A DNA stretch of 64,000 nt, taken from NCBI GenBank assembly GCA_035628645.1, contig DASPJL010000049.1, forward strand, positions 33,831 through 97,830. The letters are read 5' to 3'. The stretch comes from DASPJL01 sp035628645. Lineage in GTDB: Bacteria; Bacteroidota; Bacteroidia; Cytophagales; Cyclobacteriaceae. The translations under genes and the position numbers were made by a program. Below the pieces are notes generated by a model that saw only the letters and a list, made by a program, of their open reading frames with translations, did no database searches and was not told the DNA's origin. This document shows, in pieces, positions 16,353-26,352 of the stretch; positions within the stretch are counted from its first letter, which is position 1; each line of letters starts with the position of its first letter.

Positions 16353-17252
16353 ATGATTTTTGACTTCCGATTAAAGGTATTTTATACTGTTGCTCATAAG
16401 CTAAGCTTTACCAAAGCTTCACATGAGCTTTTTATTACCCAACCGGCAGTTACAAAACACATCAATGAGCTTGAGCAGCAGCTAAAGGTTCCATTATTTA
16501 AAAGACATGGAAATACAATCTCGCTGACACCGGCAGGGCAAGTACTTGAAAAGTATGCCCAGCAGATCTTCCAGATTTATGCTTCCCTGGAAAATGAATT
16601 GGTGCAAATGACAGATGAAGCCAAGGGAAATATTCGTATTGGCGCAAGCACTACATTGGCCCAGTATGTTCTTCCTAAAATATTGGCCTTATTTAAAAAA
16701 GCCCATCCTTCCATTCATGTTACTTTTATCAATGGGAATAGTGAATTTATCGAACAACAGGTGATCAATGAAAAAATAGATATCGCCATTGTTGAAGGCA
16801 TTTCTCATCTTCCCCAAATTATGTATGAGCCTTTTGTTAAAGATGAGATTGTCCTGGTTTGCAAATTAACCAATAAGCTAAGCCAGAAAGGGGAAATTAA
16901 ACCTGATCAATTATTGTCCATCCCGCTTATTTTAAGGGAGCATGGCTCAGGCACCTTGGATGTTATTTATAAAGCGCTCTCCAAAGCCAGCATTCACCCT
17001 AAAGATCTAAGAAATGAAATTCAACTGGATAGTACGGAAAGCATAAAACAGTATTTGATGTTTTCCGAATGTGCAGCATTCCTTTCCATCCATTCTATTG
17101 CAAGGGAGCTGCGGCAAAATGAACTGAGCATTATCGATATAAAAGGAATAGATATCTACCGGACTTTCCAGTTTATTCGCCTCCACGGTCAGACTACCAA
17201 ACTTCCCGAATTATTTAAACGGTTTTGTCTTAGTCACTATAACTTTAAGTAA
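16353..17252 (+). CDS. LysR-family transcriptional regulator
   Basis: The 299-aa protein has an N-terminal winged helix-turn-helix (residues about 1-60, with FYTVAHKLSFTKASHELFITQPAVTKHI) and a linker helix, followed by a periplasmic-binding-type effector domain (about 90-290, GNIRIGASTTLAQYVLPKIL). It resembles CysL/CbbR-type members. It lies 3' of the nitrate cluster and 84 bp before a ferredoxin gene on the same strand. A role in nitrogen or sulfur assimilation is possible but only inferred. No T-N11-A operator could be assigned with confidence. Confidence 0.88.
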   Translation: MIFDFRLKVFYTVAHKLSFTKASHELFITQPAVTKHINELEQQLKVPLFKRHGNTISLTPAGQVLEKYAQQIFQIYASLENELVQMTDEAKGNIRIGASTTLAQYVLPKILALFKKAHPSIHVTFINGNSEFIEQQVINEKIDIAIVEGISHLPQIMYEPFVKDEIVLVCKLTNKLSQKGEIKPDQLLSIPLILREHGSGTLDVIYKALSKASIHPKDLRNEIQLDSTESIKQYLMFSECAAFLSIHSIARELRQNELSIIDIKGIDIYRTFQFIRLHGQTTKLPELFKRFCLSHYNFK

Positions 17253-17324
17253 TACCTTATAAAATGTTGTGATTGGTTTTTGACCGCGGAGTGGCTGAAT
17301 TTTGCCCTACCCAAAAGGGAATAA

Positions 17325-17687
<363 letters not shown>

Positions 17688-18055
17688 AATTTTTCCTTGA
17701 CCTTGTTTGAAATAGTAAGGACTGTGATTATAAGAGAACATGAGAAAATGCCATTGCAGTCCTTAATTTCTACCTTATATTTTGAAAGCTATCGTTTGTT
17801 CCCTGATTAAGGCTATAAAATTTTTTAGGAAAAGCTTTGGAGAATTGTAATCCAACCGAAAGTTAGCCCTACGCGCTAATGAAAAGTGAATCATGATTTT
17901 GTTTATCCCGTAAGTTTAGGTGTCTGCTGAACAATTACTTTTTTAGATTTTTTGAACCAAAGCAAAAAAAACTAAAAAGTAGTCATTTGTAAAAATCTTC
18001 TTTAGTTATTTGTACATTTATCTTCCATTAAATCAACAACCTAAATAGAAAAGTT
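17688..18055. other. Gene-free stretch with a long-loop inverted repeat
   Basis: No ORF of interest. A 9-bp inverted repeat, TAAGGACTG (17716-17724) with CAGTCCTTA (17757-17765), has a 32-nt loop and no T run, so it is a poor terminator. Confidence 0.4.
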
Positions 18056-18550
18056 ATGAGATACGATGATTTGGAAAGATTAAATGCGCTGAGGGAAAAA
18101 GGGGCAATTACTGAGGACGAATATCAAAGAGAAAAAGAAAAAATTCTTAATTCTCCTGCTCCTTCATCCGCTTCAGGAAATATGCTTGGGCTGACTACCA
18201 ATACCTATTGTATGTTTATCCATCTGACTCAGTTGTGTGGTTATTTTGTTCCCCTGGCTGGCATGGTGGTACCGATACTTTTGTGGGTATTGAATAAGGA
18301 ACATAATCCTGTCGTTGACAAGCATGGTAGAATTGTACTAAACTGGATCATTTCTTCTTTTATTTATTTGTCCATTTTGGGGCTCCTTTGCGCGCTGATT
18401 ATTGGCATTCCTTTTTTTATAGCGTTCATCGTAGCAAATTTTGTTTTTATTATACTAGGTGGAATGAAAGCCAATTCAGGGCAATACTATAAATATCCTT
18501 TTTCCATAGAGTTTGTAAAAGTTGACAATCGGATGGAGATAATCAAATAA
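18056..18550 (+). CDS. SHOCT plus DUF4870 membrane protein
   Basis: In this 164-aa protein, residues 1-33 (DDLERLNALREKGAITEDEY) are a SHOCT-like oligomerisation motif. About 50-150 form a DUF4870/Tic20-like membrane domain with three hydrophobic segments and the typical GYFVPLAGMVVPILLW and DKHGRIVLNW sequences. The family is widespread and has no established function. The gene is monocistronic, convergent with the small lipoprotein gene that ends 3 bp away. Confidence 0.8.
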   Translation: MRYDDLERLNALREKGAITEDEYQREKEKILNSPAPSSASGNMLGLTTNTYCMFIHLTQLCGYFVPLAGMVVPILLWVLNKEHNPVVDKHGRIVLNWIISSFIYLSILGLLCALIIGIPFFIAFIVANFVFIILGGMKANSGQYYKYPFSIEFVKVDNRMEIIK

Positions 18551-18552
18551 TT

Positions 18553-18753
18553 TTAATCGGTTGATTTGTTTGTAGTATCCAGGTCGATGTTTTCCGTACT
18601 TCTTGAATCACCTGTTGGTCTAACGTTTTCGTCCGGCACTTCAGTAATTGTGTCAGACTCAAGCTTGTTCTGATTTTGCTTACCTTCTTTATTCGAACAG
18701 GAAAAAATCAGGAAACCTAAAGACGCCAAAATCATTATAATATAACTTTTCAT
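18553..18753 (-). CDS. Small lipoprotein of unknown function
   Basis: The 66-aa protein has a signal peptide and lipobox LIFSC ending at Cys19. The rest is polar, Asn/Asp/Thr-rich and probably disordered (TITEVPDENVRPTGDSRSTE). No family is recognised. The lipobox and stop-to-stop fit with the neighbour support it as a real gene. Confidence 0.6.
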   Translation of the reverse strand: MKSYIIMILASLGFLIFSCSNKEGKQNQNKLESDTITEVPDENVRPTGDSRSTENIDLDTTNKSTD

Positions 18754-18903
18754 ACGCAGATAAACGTTTTTATAATTATCAGATGGAATACGCCATTTAT
18801 GGCTATTAATGTTTTTCGTTAAAAGAACCTCTTAACTCAATTTAAGAAACGTTACCGCGAAAGTTAAGTTGATATAGTATAATTTACCTTAATACTAGCA
18901 AGT

Positions 18904-19392
18904 ATGGATAGTTACGTTATTCCGGATCAAACACACATTGGTCATGTGCATTTGAAAGTTTCTGATCTTCCGAGGGCGCTTAAGTTCTATTGTGATTTGC
19001 TGGGCTTTTCTTTGACAACCACTTATGGAAACCAGGCTGCCTTTATTTCAGCGGGAGGATATCATCATCATATTGGGTTAAATACCTGGTACAGTAAAAA
19101 CTCACCACCTGCTCCCGTGGAAAGTCCGGGACTGTTTCATACTGCAATAGTGTACCCCACACGTAAGGACCTGGCAATTGCTTTTAAAAGGTTAATTGAT
19201 GCGAATTATCCTTTAACCGGTGCATCTGATCATGGGGTTTCTGAGGCTCTGTATCTTAATGATCCGGATGAGAATGGCGTGGAGTTATACTGGGATCGAC
19301 CAAAAGAAAAATGGCCACTGAAACCGGACGGTTCAATTGATATGTATACCCGCGTACTGGATTTGAATAATTTGTTAAAGGAAATAGAATGA
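18904..19392 (+). CDS. VOC-family (glyoxalase/extradiol dioxygenase-like) protein
   Basis: The protein (162 aa) has two beta-alpha-beta-beta-beta modules. The candidate metal ligands lie in HIGHVHLKVSDL near the N-terminus, GLFHTAIVYP in the second module, and NGVELYWDRP at the C-terminal strand. The overall pattern matches the CatE-like/CPPED glyoxalase group often annotated as VOC family protein. The substrate is unknown. It is followed after 66 bp by doxX on the same strand, a pairing that fits a detoxification operon. Confidence 0.82.
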   Translation: MDSYVIPDQTHIGHVHLKVSDLPRALKFYCDLLGFSLTTTYGNQAAFISAGGYHHHIGLNTWYSKNSPPAPVESPGLFHTAIVYPTRKDLAIAFKRLIDANYPLTGASDHGVSEALYLNDPDENGVELYWDRPKEKWPLKPDGSIDMYTRVLDLNNLLKEIE

Positions 19393-19458
19393 TCCCGACT
19401 TCAATTTATTTGGTTAAAATTATTTCTTGAAGTATGTTTATGAAAAACCTTTTTGTAA

Positions 19459-19866
19459 ATGGCAATATTAAATAACCTTGGAGTTTATAAGGATTTTGGA
19501 CTTTTAGTAATGAGAATTGGTGTGGGTGCAATGATGGTTGTGCATGGATATCCGAAAGTTTTGGGCGGTCCTGACTATTGGGAAAAAGTAGGTGTAAACA
19601 TGAGAAATATAGGAGTTGACTTTCTTCCTGTATTTTGGGGAGCTATGGCCGCCGGCACAGAAGCCTTTGGTGGTTTGCTGTTGATTTTAGGTTATTTCTT
19701 CAGACCGACTTGTCTTTTGTTGGTTTTCACAATGATTGTCGCTGCCATCTCACATTTTTCCAGGGGACAGGGAGTCAACGAGGCTTCACATGCAATAGCG
19801 CTCGGCTTTGCGTTTTTCGGATTGATGTTTATTGGCCCAGGTAAACATGCCTTGGAAAAGGGGTAA
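19459..19866 (+). CDS. DoxX-family membrane protein
   Basis: This 135-aa protein with four hydrophobic helices carries the DoxX patterns LLVMRIGVGAMMVVHGYPKVLGG at the N-terminus and GTEAFGGLLLILGYFFRPTCL in the middle. Members are related to the thiosulfate:quinone oxidoreductase subunit DoxD but mostly lack a proven function. It lies downstream of the VOC gene and 5 bp ahead of the next ORF. Confidence 0.85.
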   Translation: MAILNNLGVYKDFGLLVMRIGVGAMMVVHGYPKVLGGPDYWEKVGVNMRNIGVDFLPVFWGAMAAGTEAFGGLLLILGYFFRPTCLLLVFTMIVAAISHFSRGQGVNEASHAIALGFAFFGLMFIGPGKHALEKG

Positions 19867-19871
19867 CGAAT

Positions 19872-20477
19872 TTGCAACAAACGAAACCAAGAATATCAAT
19901 TCATCGACTTGTTACTACCAAGGCAGTTTTTATCGTGACAATTATTGTGATGACATTGACTATTTTGGGAATTTGGCTATTCGGTGTTGGACAGAACAAT
20001 ACAATTTACACGAACTCAATTCTTTCTACCAGCATTTTATCAATTGCATTTTTCTTGTTTTTGGTGATCGGTCTTTACCGGGGAATAAAACTTAAAGACG
20101 ATCTCGGAAAAATAACTGATAAAATTAAAGACTCGGAATTTCCTGACCTTTCGGGTGGGTTGGAATTACCCTCAGAAGTTCCTGAAATTGGAGAAGGGTT
20201 TGCGGGTATTATTCTTGGAATTTTGGCATGGCTTTTATTCTCAATACTGATAATACTATTTGTTTGGTTATTTGGGACTGTATTTTGGATTCTGATCTTG
20301 ACTTTTTCGGCGATGCTTTACTGGATTTTTTTTAGAGCATTAAGACTTGTTTTTAAAAATTCTAATAAATGTAAAGGTGACTTAATTATGAGCCTCGCTT
20401 ACGGATTTGGTTACACAATACTTTATAACTTTTGGATTTATTGTATTATTTTATCCGCTTATTATTTTAACAATTGA
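19872..20477 (+). CDS. Polytopic membrane protein of unknown function
   Basis: The ORF (201 aa) has a TTG start directly after doxX; no credible ATG lies near it, so the start is uncertain. Hydrophobic segments lie near residues 17-38, 47-66, 105-145 (double) and 175-198. A proline-rich stretch (SEFPDLSGGLELPSEVPEIG) links the halves. No family is recognised. The 5-bp spacing suggests translation coupled to doxX. Confidence 0.6.
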   Translation: MQQTKPRISIHRLVTTKAVFIVTIIVMTLTILGIWLFGVGQNNTIYTNSILSTSILSIAFFLFLVIGLYRGIKLKDDLGKITDKIKDSEFPDLSGGLELPSEVPEIGEGFAGIILGILAWLLFSILIILFVWLFGTVFWILILTFSAMLYWIFFRALRLVFKNSNKCKGDLIMSLAYGFGYTILYNFWIYCIILSAYYFNN

Positions 20478-20553
20478 TTGAAAATTTCAGATGATTAAGC
20501 AACTTTTCCTGATCCAACTAGCGGAAATTAGTGTAAATGGATAAAATAAGTTA

Positions 20554-21489
20554 TCAGCTCCTTTTCAATATCCAGTTAAATAATCTGTCCGCGTCTTCTT
20601 TTTTACAAAGTTCCGTTCCGGGATTCATTGTTGCGGCAGTTCCGCAGGCAACACCGTATTGAGCCATTTCTACGGGGCTTTTTCCCAAAGCCAGTGACAG
20701 AATCATACCGCCAACCATACAGTCCCCTGCACCTACTGTACTTCTTTTGGGCACTGATGGCGCAGGAATATGTTTTGAGATATCTTTGGTGACAAGCAAT
20801 GCGCCGCTTGCTCCAAGTGACACCACAATAATTTCAATTTTCCCTTTTTTTATTAGTTCATGAGCCACTTCATCCACTTCTTCCGCGGTGATCGATTCCC
20901 TTCCTGCCAGTTTGCTTAGTTCTCCAATATTTGGTTTCAGAAGATATACTCCTTCATTTACCGCAACTTCTAACGCATCCCCGGAAGTGTCAATAATTAG
21001 TTTTGATCCAAGTTCACGGGCCGTTTTTGCTATTTTCCTAATGTATGACTTATCCAATCCTTTTGGCAAGCTTCCGCTTGCAACCAGGTAGTCAGGTTTT
21101 ACGGGTAGCGATTTTAATAATTTTAAACAGTAATCTGCCTCTTCTTCACTTACCGTTGGTCCTTCCATAATAAACCTGAATTGATGATTCGTAGCTTTTT
21201 CAACTACAGTAAAATTTTCCCGGGTAGGTTCGTTTATTCTATAGGATCTAAATTCAATTTTTTCTTTTGTCAGAAGTTTTTCAAACAGATCACCCCTATG
21301 TCCTCCTGATGGAAAAATAGCGACGGATTCACCGCCTAGCTTTTTTATCGCTCTTGAAACATTTACACCTCCGCCACCTGCTTCATAAGTAGGATTCTCA
21401 CACCTTAGTTTTGACTCCGGCATAAGTTTTTCGGTGAGGGTGGTTTTGTCAATTGCAGGATTTAGCGTGAGGGTTACTACATTTTTCAT
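20554..21489 (-). CDS. pfkB: PfkB-type sugar kinase, probably 6-phosphofructokinase
   Basis: The 311-aa ribokinase-fold kinase has NPAIDKT at residue 10, GGGGVNVSRAIKKLGG near 38-53, and the catalytic signature STVGAGDCMVGG, where Asp256 is the base. These match E. coli Pfk-2 and the 1-phosphofructokinase/tagatose kinases. The GGGVNVSRA and GAGD-MVGG pattern favours Pfk-2. It phosphorylates fructose 6-phosphate (or a related sugar phosphate) with ATP. It is a lone gene; FruK or LacC activity cannot be excluded. Confidence 0.85.
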   Translation of the reverse strand: MKNVVTLTLNPAIDKTTLTEKLMPESKLRCENPTYEAGGGGVNVSRAIKKLGGESVAIFPSGGHRGDLFEKLLTKEKIEFRSYRINEPTRENFTVVEKATNHQFRFIMEGPTVSEEEADYCLKLLKSLPVKPDYLVASGSLPKGLDKSYIRKIAKTARELGSKLIIDTSGDALEVAVNEGVYLLKPNIGELSKLAGRESITAEEVDEVAHELIKKGKIEIIVVSLGASGALLVTKDISKHIPAPSVPKRSTVGAGDCMVGGMILSLALGKSPVEMAQYGVACGTAATMNPGTELCKKEDADRLFNWILKRS

Positions 21490-21600
21490 AAAGGAGGTTT
21501 TATGTTGTCAGGTAAATTTGGGTAAAAAATAAGGATTATTCAATCTATCCTATAGAGACGCGAAACTTGGAGATGAACATGTGGGAGGTTTTTACAAAGG

Positions 21601-21648
21601 AAATTCCCTCTTGTCCTCCGTGCCTTCTCAGTGTTCCGTGGTAAAAAA
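21601..21648. repeat. CCGTGCCTTCTC-type intergenic repeat fragment
   Basis: CCCTCTTGTCCTCCGTGCC, followed by TTCTCAGTGTTCCGTGGT, resembles the 3' halves of the units at 44235-44431. It lies between pfkB and the DUF5916 gene. Confidence 0.35.
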
Positions 21649-21656
21649 ATATAACG

Positions 21657-24317
21657 TTACAATCTGAATCTATAAGTATATTTTATTAGAAATACATCAT
21701 AAGGAACTATATTGGAAAGCCCATGAGATATATTGGGGATCGAAAACCTGTCCCTTTCCGAATCGCCAGTCCGGCTTTGCGACCATACCACAAATAAAGT
21801 AGACCCTGGAATATATTCCCATCTCAGTACGAGGTTGGATCTGAATTGTAAAAAGTTAAAATCAGGATTATCAATGGTAAAATCTTCAACACCATCCCTG
21901 TTTTCATCAAAGCCAAAAGTGTTGTTTTCCCTATCAAATTGTATTTGATCATCACCATATAGAACGAATCTTTTTCCGAAGTTCCTGTCTTTTGACTGGG
22001 CAACTTGTTTGTATTGAGAATAAACACCTTTAGAACAAAAAGGCTGACCATAATACTGTAAGGACAAATTGGGGGTAATAATGTAATTAATCCGTATGGA
22101 GGCGCTTAGCGTTTTTTGTTTAATGGAGGCCATAACATACTTTTTGTCTGAGTTATATTCTCCCGTTTCTACATATTGTAATAAAGATTCATAGGTTGAA
22201 TAAGTGGGGAATATGGACAGTTGAAGGGCATTGAATGGCTGAAAAGAAAAACCCATTTCAAAGTAATGTTCTTTCGAAACATCTTCATTACCCCAAAAAT
22301 GACTTTGATAAAAATTTACTTTAAACTTTTTACGGGTGTCTGAATCTACAAATTGAGAAAAGCCTTCTCCTCCCGGATATTTTATGGCTGGCCCTCCTCT
22401 TAAATCAGCATTGCTAATACTATGGGTCGAAGGGAAGAATCCAAAACCTGCCCACCAATAATTCTTAAACTGAAAATTTGAGTTGACGTTTATTCCGGCT
22501 GTATTCCTTGTTCCTGAAAAGTCCCAGGAAGTCCATTCATTAAAATTAATATTAAGGTTTTTAAAAATAGAGAATTCTTTGAGGGTTTGATACCCTACCC
22601 ATATCCATTGATTAATCTGATCTGCACTTCTTAGATATCCAATATCATTTATTTCAAAACCGGGAGAACGATAAGTTCCGCCCATTTCCGCACGAATATT
22701 TCCGCCACCGCTCTTACCAATTTTCAAAGTTCCCCCTGTTCCTGATAAAGAAGTTTTGGCCGAATCCATTGAAAAATGCCGGGTAAAAGGCCTTTGATAA
22801 TACCTTCGCTGAGAAGTTTGTGTTTCTATCAACGCTTCTCTGCTTCCGATTACTTTACTCGCCAAAAAATTACCTGAAATAAAATAATTTCTGTTTTTAG
22901 TTCTGTGAACTACGTCTACTCCGCCTGAATATGCTTCTCGATGCAAGAAGGTGGACAAGTTATCATTCAGCTTTCTGTTGGTGGAGGTTACAATGCCACC
23001 AACGATGGTTTGACCTTTATTGAAATCTTTCTGAATCCTTCCTACCAGATAATTGGTCATAGGTTCTACTATTTCCTTTCGTTTTTCCCCTGCATAATAT
23101 ATTTCTGCTTTTTCTTCCTCGGTTATTGCTTCCAGCACACCAAAAGAAAGTCCTTTTTTGGTCTTACCTGTAAGTTTAAATGCACCTAGAATCGTAGAAT
23201 AATCGGGGCTTTTAATGTATTCATCATCGTTCAGGTCAGGAGAATATTGAGGTGGCCGGCCTATTCTACGGCTGTAAAACAAATTATCACTTGTATAATT
23301 TCCTCCCGTTACTGAGGAAGAAAGCTGGTAATCCAGGATGTTTTTACTCTCCACAAAAAAAGGCCTTTGTTCCCTAAAGAAAACTTCAAACGCTGTTAGA
23401 TTCACTTGTGAAGGATCTGCCTCTACTTGTCCGAAATCAGGATTTATGGTAAAATCAAGCGTAACATCACTCGTTATCCCGATTTTTCCATCCACACCTC
23501 CCGAAATTTTTATATCTCTGCCATCAGCGTATGGGTTGCCCTCTTCTTTTTCATATTGATTGGACTGGCCAACTATATAAGGCATAATCTCAAGCTGTTT
23601 TTGAGGTTTGATCCCCACGACACCATGTAACTCCCCAAACAAATGGACCCATCCGGAAGAATTTTTAGGAATATACTGCCAGTTTGAAACTTCATCTTTC
23701 CTGAATAATCTTCTTGAAACCTGAAGTCCCCATATTTGTTCTGCTTTTTTTCCGAAGCGGAGCTGGCTTAATGGAATTCGATACTCAGCCAGCCATCCCA
23801 AATCATCTGTAGAAGTTTTCAAATACCATATCGGATCCCAACTGGCGTCCCAATTGTTTCCGTCATTGGAAATGGCTTCATCTCCTTTTACACCCGAAAC
23901 GCTTGCTGTAAATGAAAAAGCCGTTCTCTGGTCAAAATAGCTGTCAATGTTTATTTCCACCCAATCTCCTTCAAAGCCATCTCTTCTGGACATCCTTTTT
24001 ACAATTTTTGAAGGGGCATCGTCATAGGCCCTGATGAGGACATAAAGATTTTTGTCGTCGTATAATATTTTAAAAGCAGTTTTTTGAGAAGGTCTGTCTC
24101 CGTCGGACGGTTGCCTTTGCGTAAAATCGCCGGCCCATTCCACAGTTTCCCAGGCAGGTTCATTTCCTAATCCGTCTATGGTAATATTTCCATCCAGCTT
24201 TTTGGTAGTATACACTTTCTTTTGAGCAAAGAGGATAAAAGGGATGCCGGCCAGGAGAAAGATCAGGCAAGTCCTTGTAAAAGACCCCTTATTAAGGAAA
24301 ATGGAATAAAGTTTCAA
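21657..24317 (-). CDS. DUF5916 outer-membrane protein with CBM9-like N-terminal domain
   Basis: The protein (886 aa) starts with a signal peptide (about 1-31, cleaved near LFAQKK). A CBM9/DOMON-like beta-sandwich follows (about 38-235, IDGLGNEPAWETVEWAGDF, then WLAEYRIPLSQLRF). The rest (about 245-886) is a DUF5916 beta-barrel with FINPDFGQVEADPSQVNLTA and alternating aromatic strands, ending in FLIKYTYRFRL. The C-terminal Arg-Leu after aromatic strands fits an outer-membrane barrel. The family is common in Bacteroidota; its substrate is unknown and a carbohydrate-related role is only suggested by the N-terminal domain. Confidence 0.85.
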   Translation of the reverse strand: MKLYSIFLNKGSFTRTCLIFLLAGIPFILFAQKKVYTTKKLDGNITIDGLGNEPAWETVEWAGDFTQRQPSDGDRPSQKTAFKILYDDKNLYVLIRAYDDAPSKIVKRMSRRDGFEGDWVEINIDSYFDQRTAFSFTASVSGVKGDEAISNDGNNWDASWDPIWYLKTSTDDLGWLAEYRIPLSQLRFGKKAEQIWGLQVSRRLFRKDEVSNWQYIPKNSSGWVHLFGELHGVVGIKPQKQLEIMPYIVGQSNQYEKEEGNPYADGRDIKISGGVDGKIGITSDVTLDFTINPDFGQVEADPSQVNLTAFEVFFREQRPFFVESKNILDYQLSSSVTGGNYTSDNLFYSRRIGRPPQYSPDLNDDEYIKSPDYSTILGAFKLTGKTKKGLSFGVLEAITEEEKAEIYYAGEKRKEIVEPMTNYLVGRIQKDFNKGQTIVGGIVTSTNRKLNDNLSTFLHREAYSGGVDVVHRTKNRNYFISGNFLASKVIGSREALIETQTSQRRYYQRPFTRHFSMDSAKTSLSGTGGTLKIGKSGGGNIRAEMGGTYRSPGFEINDIGYLRSADQINQWIWVGYQTLKEFSIFKNLNINFNEWTSWDFSGTRNTAGINVNSNFQFKNYWWAGFGFFPSTHSISNADLRGGPAIKYPGGEGFSQFVDSDTRKKFKVNFYQSHFWGNEDVSKEHYFEMGFSFQPFNALQLSIFPTYSTYESLLQYVETGEYNSDKKYVMASIKQKTLSASIRINYIITPNLSLQYYGQPFCSKGVYSQYKQVAQSKDRNFGKRFVLYGDDQIQFDRENNTFGFDENRDGVEDFTIDNPDFNFLQFRSNLVLRWEYIPGSTLFVVWSQSRTGDSERDRFSIPNISHGLSNIVPYDVFLIKYTYRFRL

Positions 24318-24515
24318 GTATTTAATTGATGAGTTTTCGGGACAAATGTAAATAAGTTAAAAATGAATTCCTTTTAACTTTTTCATAAAATTTGTTAAAA
24401 AAGGCAGCTTAGAAAATTCATTATTCCTACATTGTTATTTCCTGGATACTACTGATTGTCAGTGCTAATTGGTTCCTTAGAGACTTCATTGAAGCCAAAG
24501 CTATGAAGCGATTAA

Positions 24516-24542
24516 TCTCTCACCTCATACCTCACACCTAAC
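24516..24542. repeat. Intergenic CCTCATACCTCAC repeat
   Basis: TCTCTCACCTCATACCTCAC is the reverse-complement partner of the tract at 8995-9021. Confidence 0.35.
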
Positions 24543-25866
24543 TTATGATTTCTTCTTTAAAGTGAATCCCAAATTTTTCCAGTTCATATAATACAGGTTC
24601 ATATATTTCTTTATTCGTAGGAATGACTACACCTTTTAAAGGTATTTTATTTTCCAAAACCAGTTTCGTAGCTATTGCCAATGGAAGGCCAACAGTTTTG
24701 GCCATCGCTGTTTTTTCAGGGTTTTCTCCCATTTCCACAAAGGAAGTGATTAATGTTTTTTCTTCTTCACCTTCTTCATATATAAATTGATGTTGCATCA
24801 CTACCATGTCTTTGTCATCTTCCTCAAGCTTCCACTTGTCCAACAAAATAGATAGTAGAATATCAGCCGGGGTAGCGGAACTGCTTTCAATTTCTTCATC
24901 TTCAAAAAAACCGAGCCAGCCAATCTTAACCAGTATCTCATCATCCAATGCAAGATTCAGATAATGGGCAAGGTTTTTACGGGTAGGAAGGGTAGAGGCG
25001 GGTAAGAAACTTTTTAAAAACTCTTTCTTTGTAAAATCGACGGGTGGGGTGATGTGATAGGAATCATCTGTCATGCCCAATTCCACAAATACATCCCAGG
25101 CTTTGCAAAATCCTGTTTTCCTTAATGTTCCTCTTATTAAGGTTTTTACATGGTCCAACCCATATTCCTCCCTGTACTTTAACGAATCCCTGTTTGCATA
25201 ACCCCTGAATTCTCCCAGCCTTTCGAAGTAAAAGTTTTCAACCCTTTTGAAGAGTTGATGATAAGGTACATATTTCACTTGTCCGTCTTCCAGGAATCTG
25301 GCTGTTCCCTGGCCGGCAAGTATAATATTTTTGGGGTTCCAGGTAAACTTATATCCCCAAGGGTTGGTGTCTGATTCAGGGGCAATTAACCCTCCGCAGA
25401 AGGACTTAAAAGTGGTGATTTTTTTCCCTTCACTTTTTAATTGATCAATGACTTTGATGGCGGACATATGGTCTATACCAGGGTCCATTCCCATTTCATT
25501 AAGAAAAAGCAGGCCCTTTTCTTTAACTTCTTTATGCAAAGAATGCATCTCTGGAGAGACATAGGAAGCGGTCAGCAGGTTTTTGGATTGTTTTAAACAA
25601 TACTTCGCAGCCTTAATATGCAAGGAAGGAGGGAGAAGGGAAACGACGATCGAAGCTTCGGAAATAAGTTTTTCTAGCGCTGCTTCGTCATCTGCGTTTA
25701 AGGTTACGGCTTTTCCTCTTGAGTTACCTTTGATCTTGTTTTCTGCTTGTTCTTGATTTATATCTGCCACGGTTATCCTCCAATCATTTTTTACAGCGTT
25801 TTGTAAAAGATAGTCAATTAAAAAGATGGATGACCGGCCTGCGCCGAGAATAAGAATATTTTCCAT
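24538..25866 (-). CDS. Saccharopine dehydrogenase-like oxidoreductase
   Basis: The 442-aa protein has an N-terminal Rossmann motif ILILGAGRSS (residues 4-13), PPSLH near residue 80, and NEMGMDPGIDHMSA near 125-138, which is characteristic of saccharopine dehydrogenase (glutamate-forming, LYS9-like). The C-terminal domain (FKSFCGGLIAPESDTNPWGYKFTW) matches the same family. In plants and fungi this enzyme acts in lysine metabolism. In bacteria its substrate is less certain. It is a lone gene on the minus strand. Confidence 0.85.
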   Translation of the reverse strand: MENILILGAGRSSIFLIDYLLQNAVKNDWRITVADINQEQAENKIKGNSRGKAVTLNADDEAALEKLISEASIVVSLLPPSLHIKAAKYCLKQSKNLLTASYVSPEMHSLHKEVKEKGLLFLNEMGMDPGIDHMSAIKVIDQLKSEGKKITTFKSFCGGLIAPESDTNPWGYKFTWNPKNIILAGQGTARFLEDGQVKYVPYHQLFKRVENFYFERLGEFRGYANRDSLKYREEYGLDHVKTLIRGTLRKTGFCKAWDVFVELGMTDDSYHITPPVDFTKKEFLKSFLPASTLPTRKNLAHYLNLALDDEILVKIGWLGFFEDEEIESSSATPADILLSILLDKWKLEEDDKDMVVMQHQFIYEEGEEEKTLITSFVEMGENPEKTAMAKTVGLPLAIATKLVLENKIPLKGVVIPTNKEIYEPVLYELEKFGIHFKEEIIS

Positions 25867-26013
25867 GATCTAATAGGTTGAACCTCAAAGGTAACGAAGG
25901 TTAAGGCTAAAAGCTAGGAAAGAACCCCTTTTTAGGAAGTTTCCTATTGCATTAAATCACACTAAATAAACTATCTGGCGAAAAATTAGCGGAAAATGAA
26001 CGAAGACTTTAAG

Positions 26014-26352
26014 CTATACGATCTTCAATACATTTTCAGGAGGTCTGCCTATTATTGCTTTATCACCGTTGATCACAATCGGTCTTTCTATAAGAATCGG
26101 GTTTTCTACCATTATGGTTATCCATTCATCATCTGAAAAACGCTTACCGGAAAATTTTTCCTTAAATAGCGCTTCTCCTTTTCTAAGAAGTTCTTCAGGT
26201 TTTATTTGAAGCTTGGATAAAATATCTTTTAGCTCTGCTTCAGAAGGAGGATTTTTCAGGTACTCAATTATTTCAGGCTCTTGTCCCTCACTTTTAAGTA
26301 ATTCTAATGTTTGACGACTTTTGCCGCATCTGTTGTTATGGTAGATTTTCAT
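26014..26352 (-). CDS. arsC: Arsenate reductase family protein (glutaredoxin-type ArsC)
   Basis: This small (112 aa) thioredoxin-fold protein has the catalytic Cys9 in HNNRCGKSRQTLELL and the conserved LIERPIVINGDKAIIGRPPE segment at residues 86-105, with the arginines that bind oxyanion or glutathione partner. It reduces arsenate to arsenite using a glutaredoxin-like donor. There is no arsR or arsenite pump beside it. The Spx/YffB branch has a similar fold, but the ERPIV and IIGRPPE motifs favour ArsC. Confidence 0.85.
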   Translation of the reverse strand: MKIYHNNRCGKSRQTLELLKSEGQEPEIIEYLKNPPSEAELKDILSKLQIKPEELLRKGEALFKEKFSGKRFSDDEWITIMVENPILIERPIVINGDKAIIGRPPENVLKIV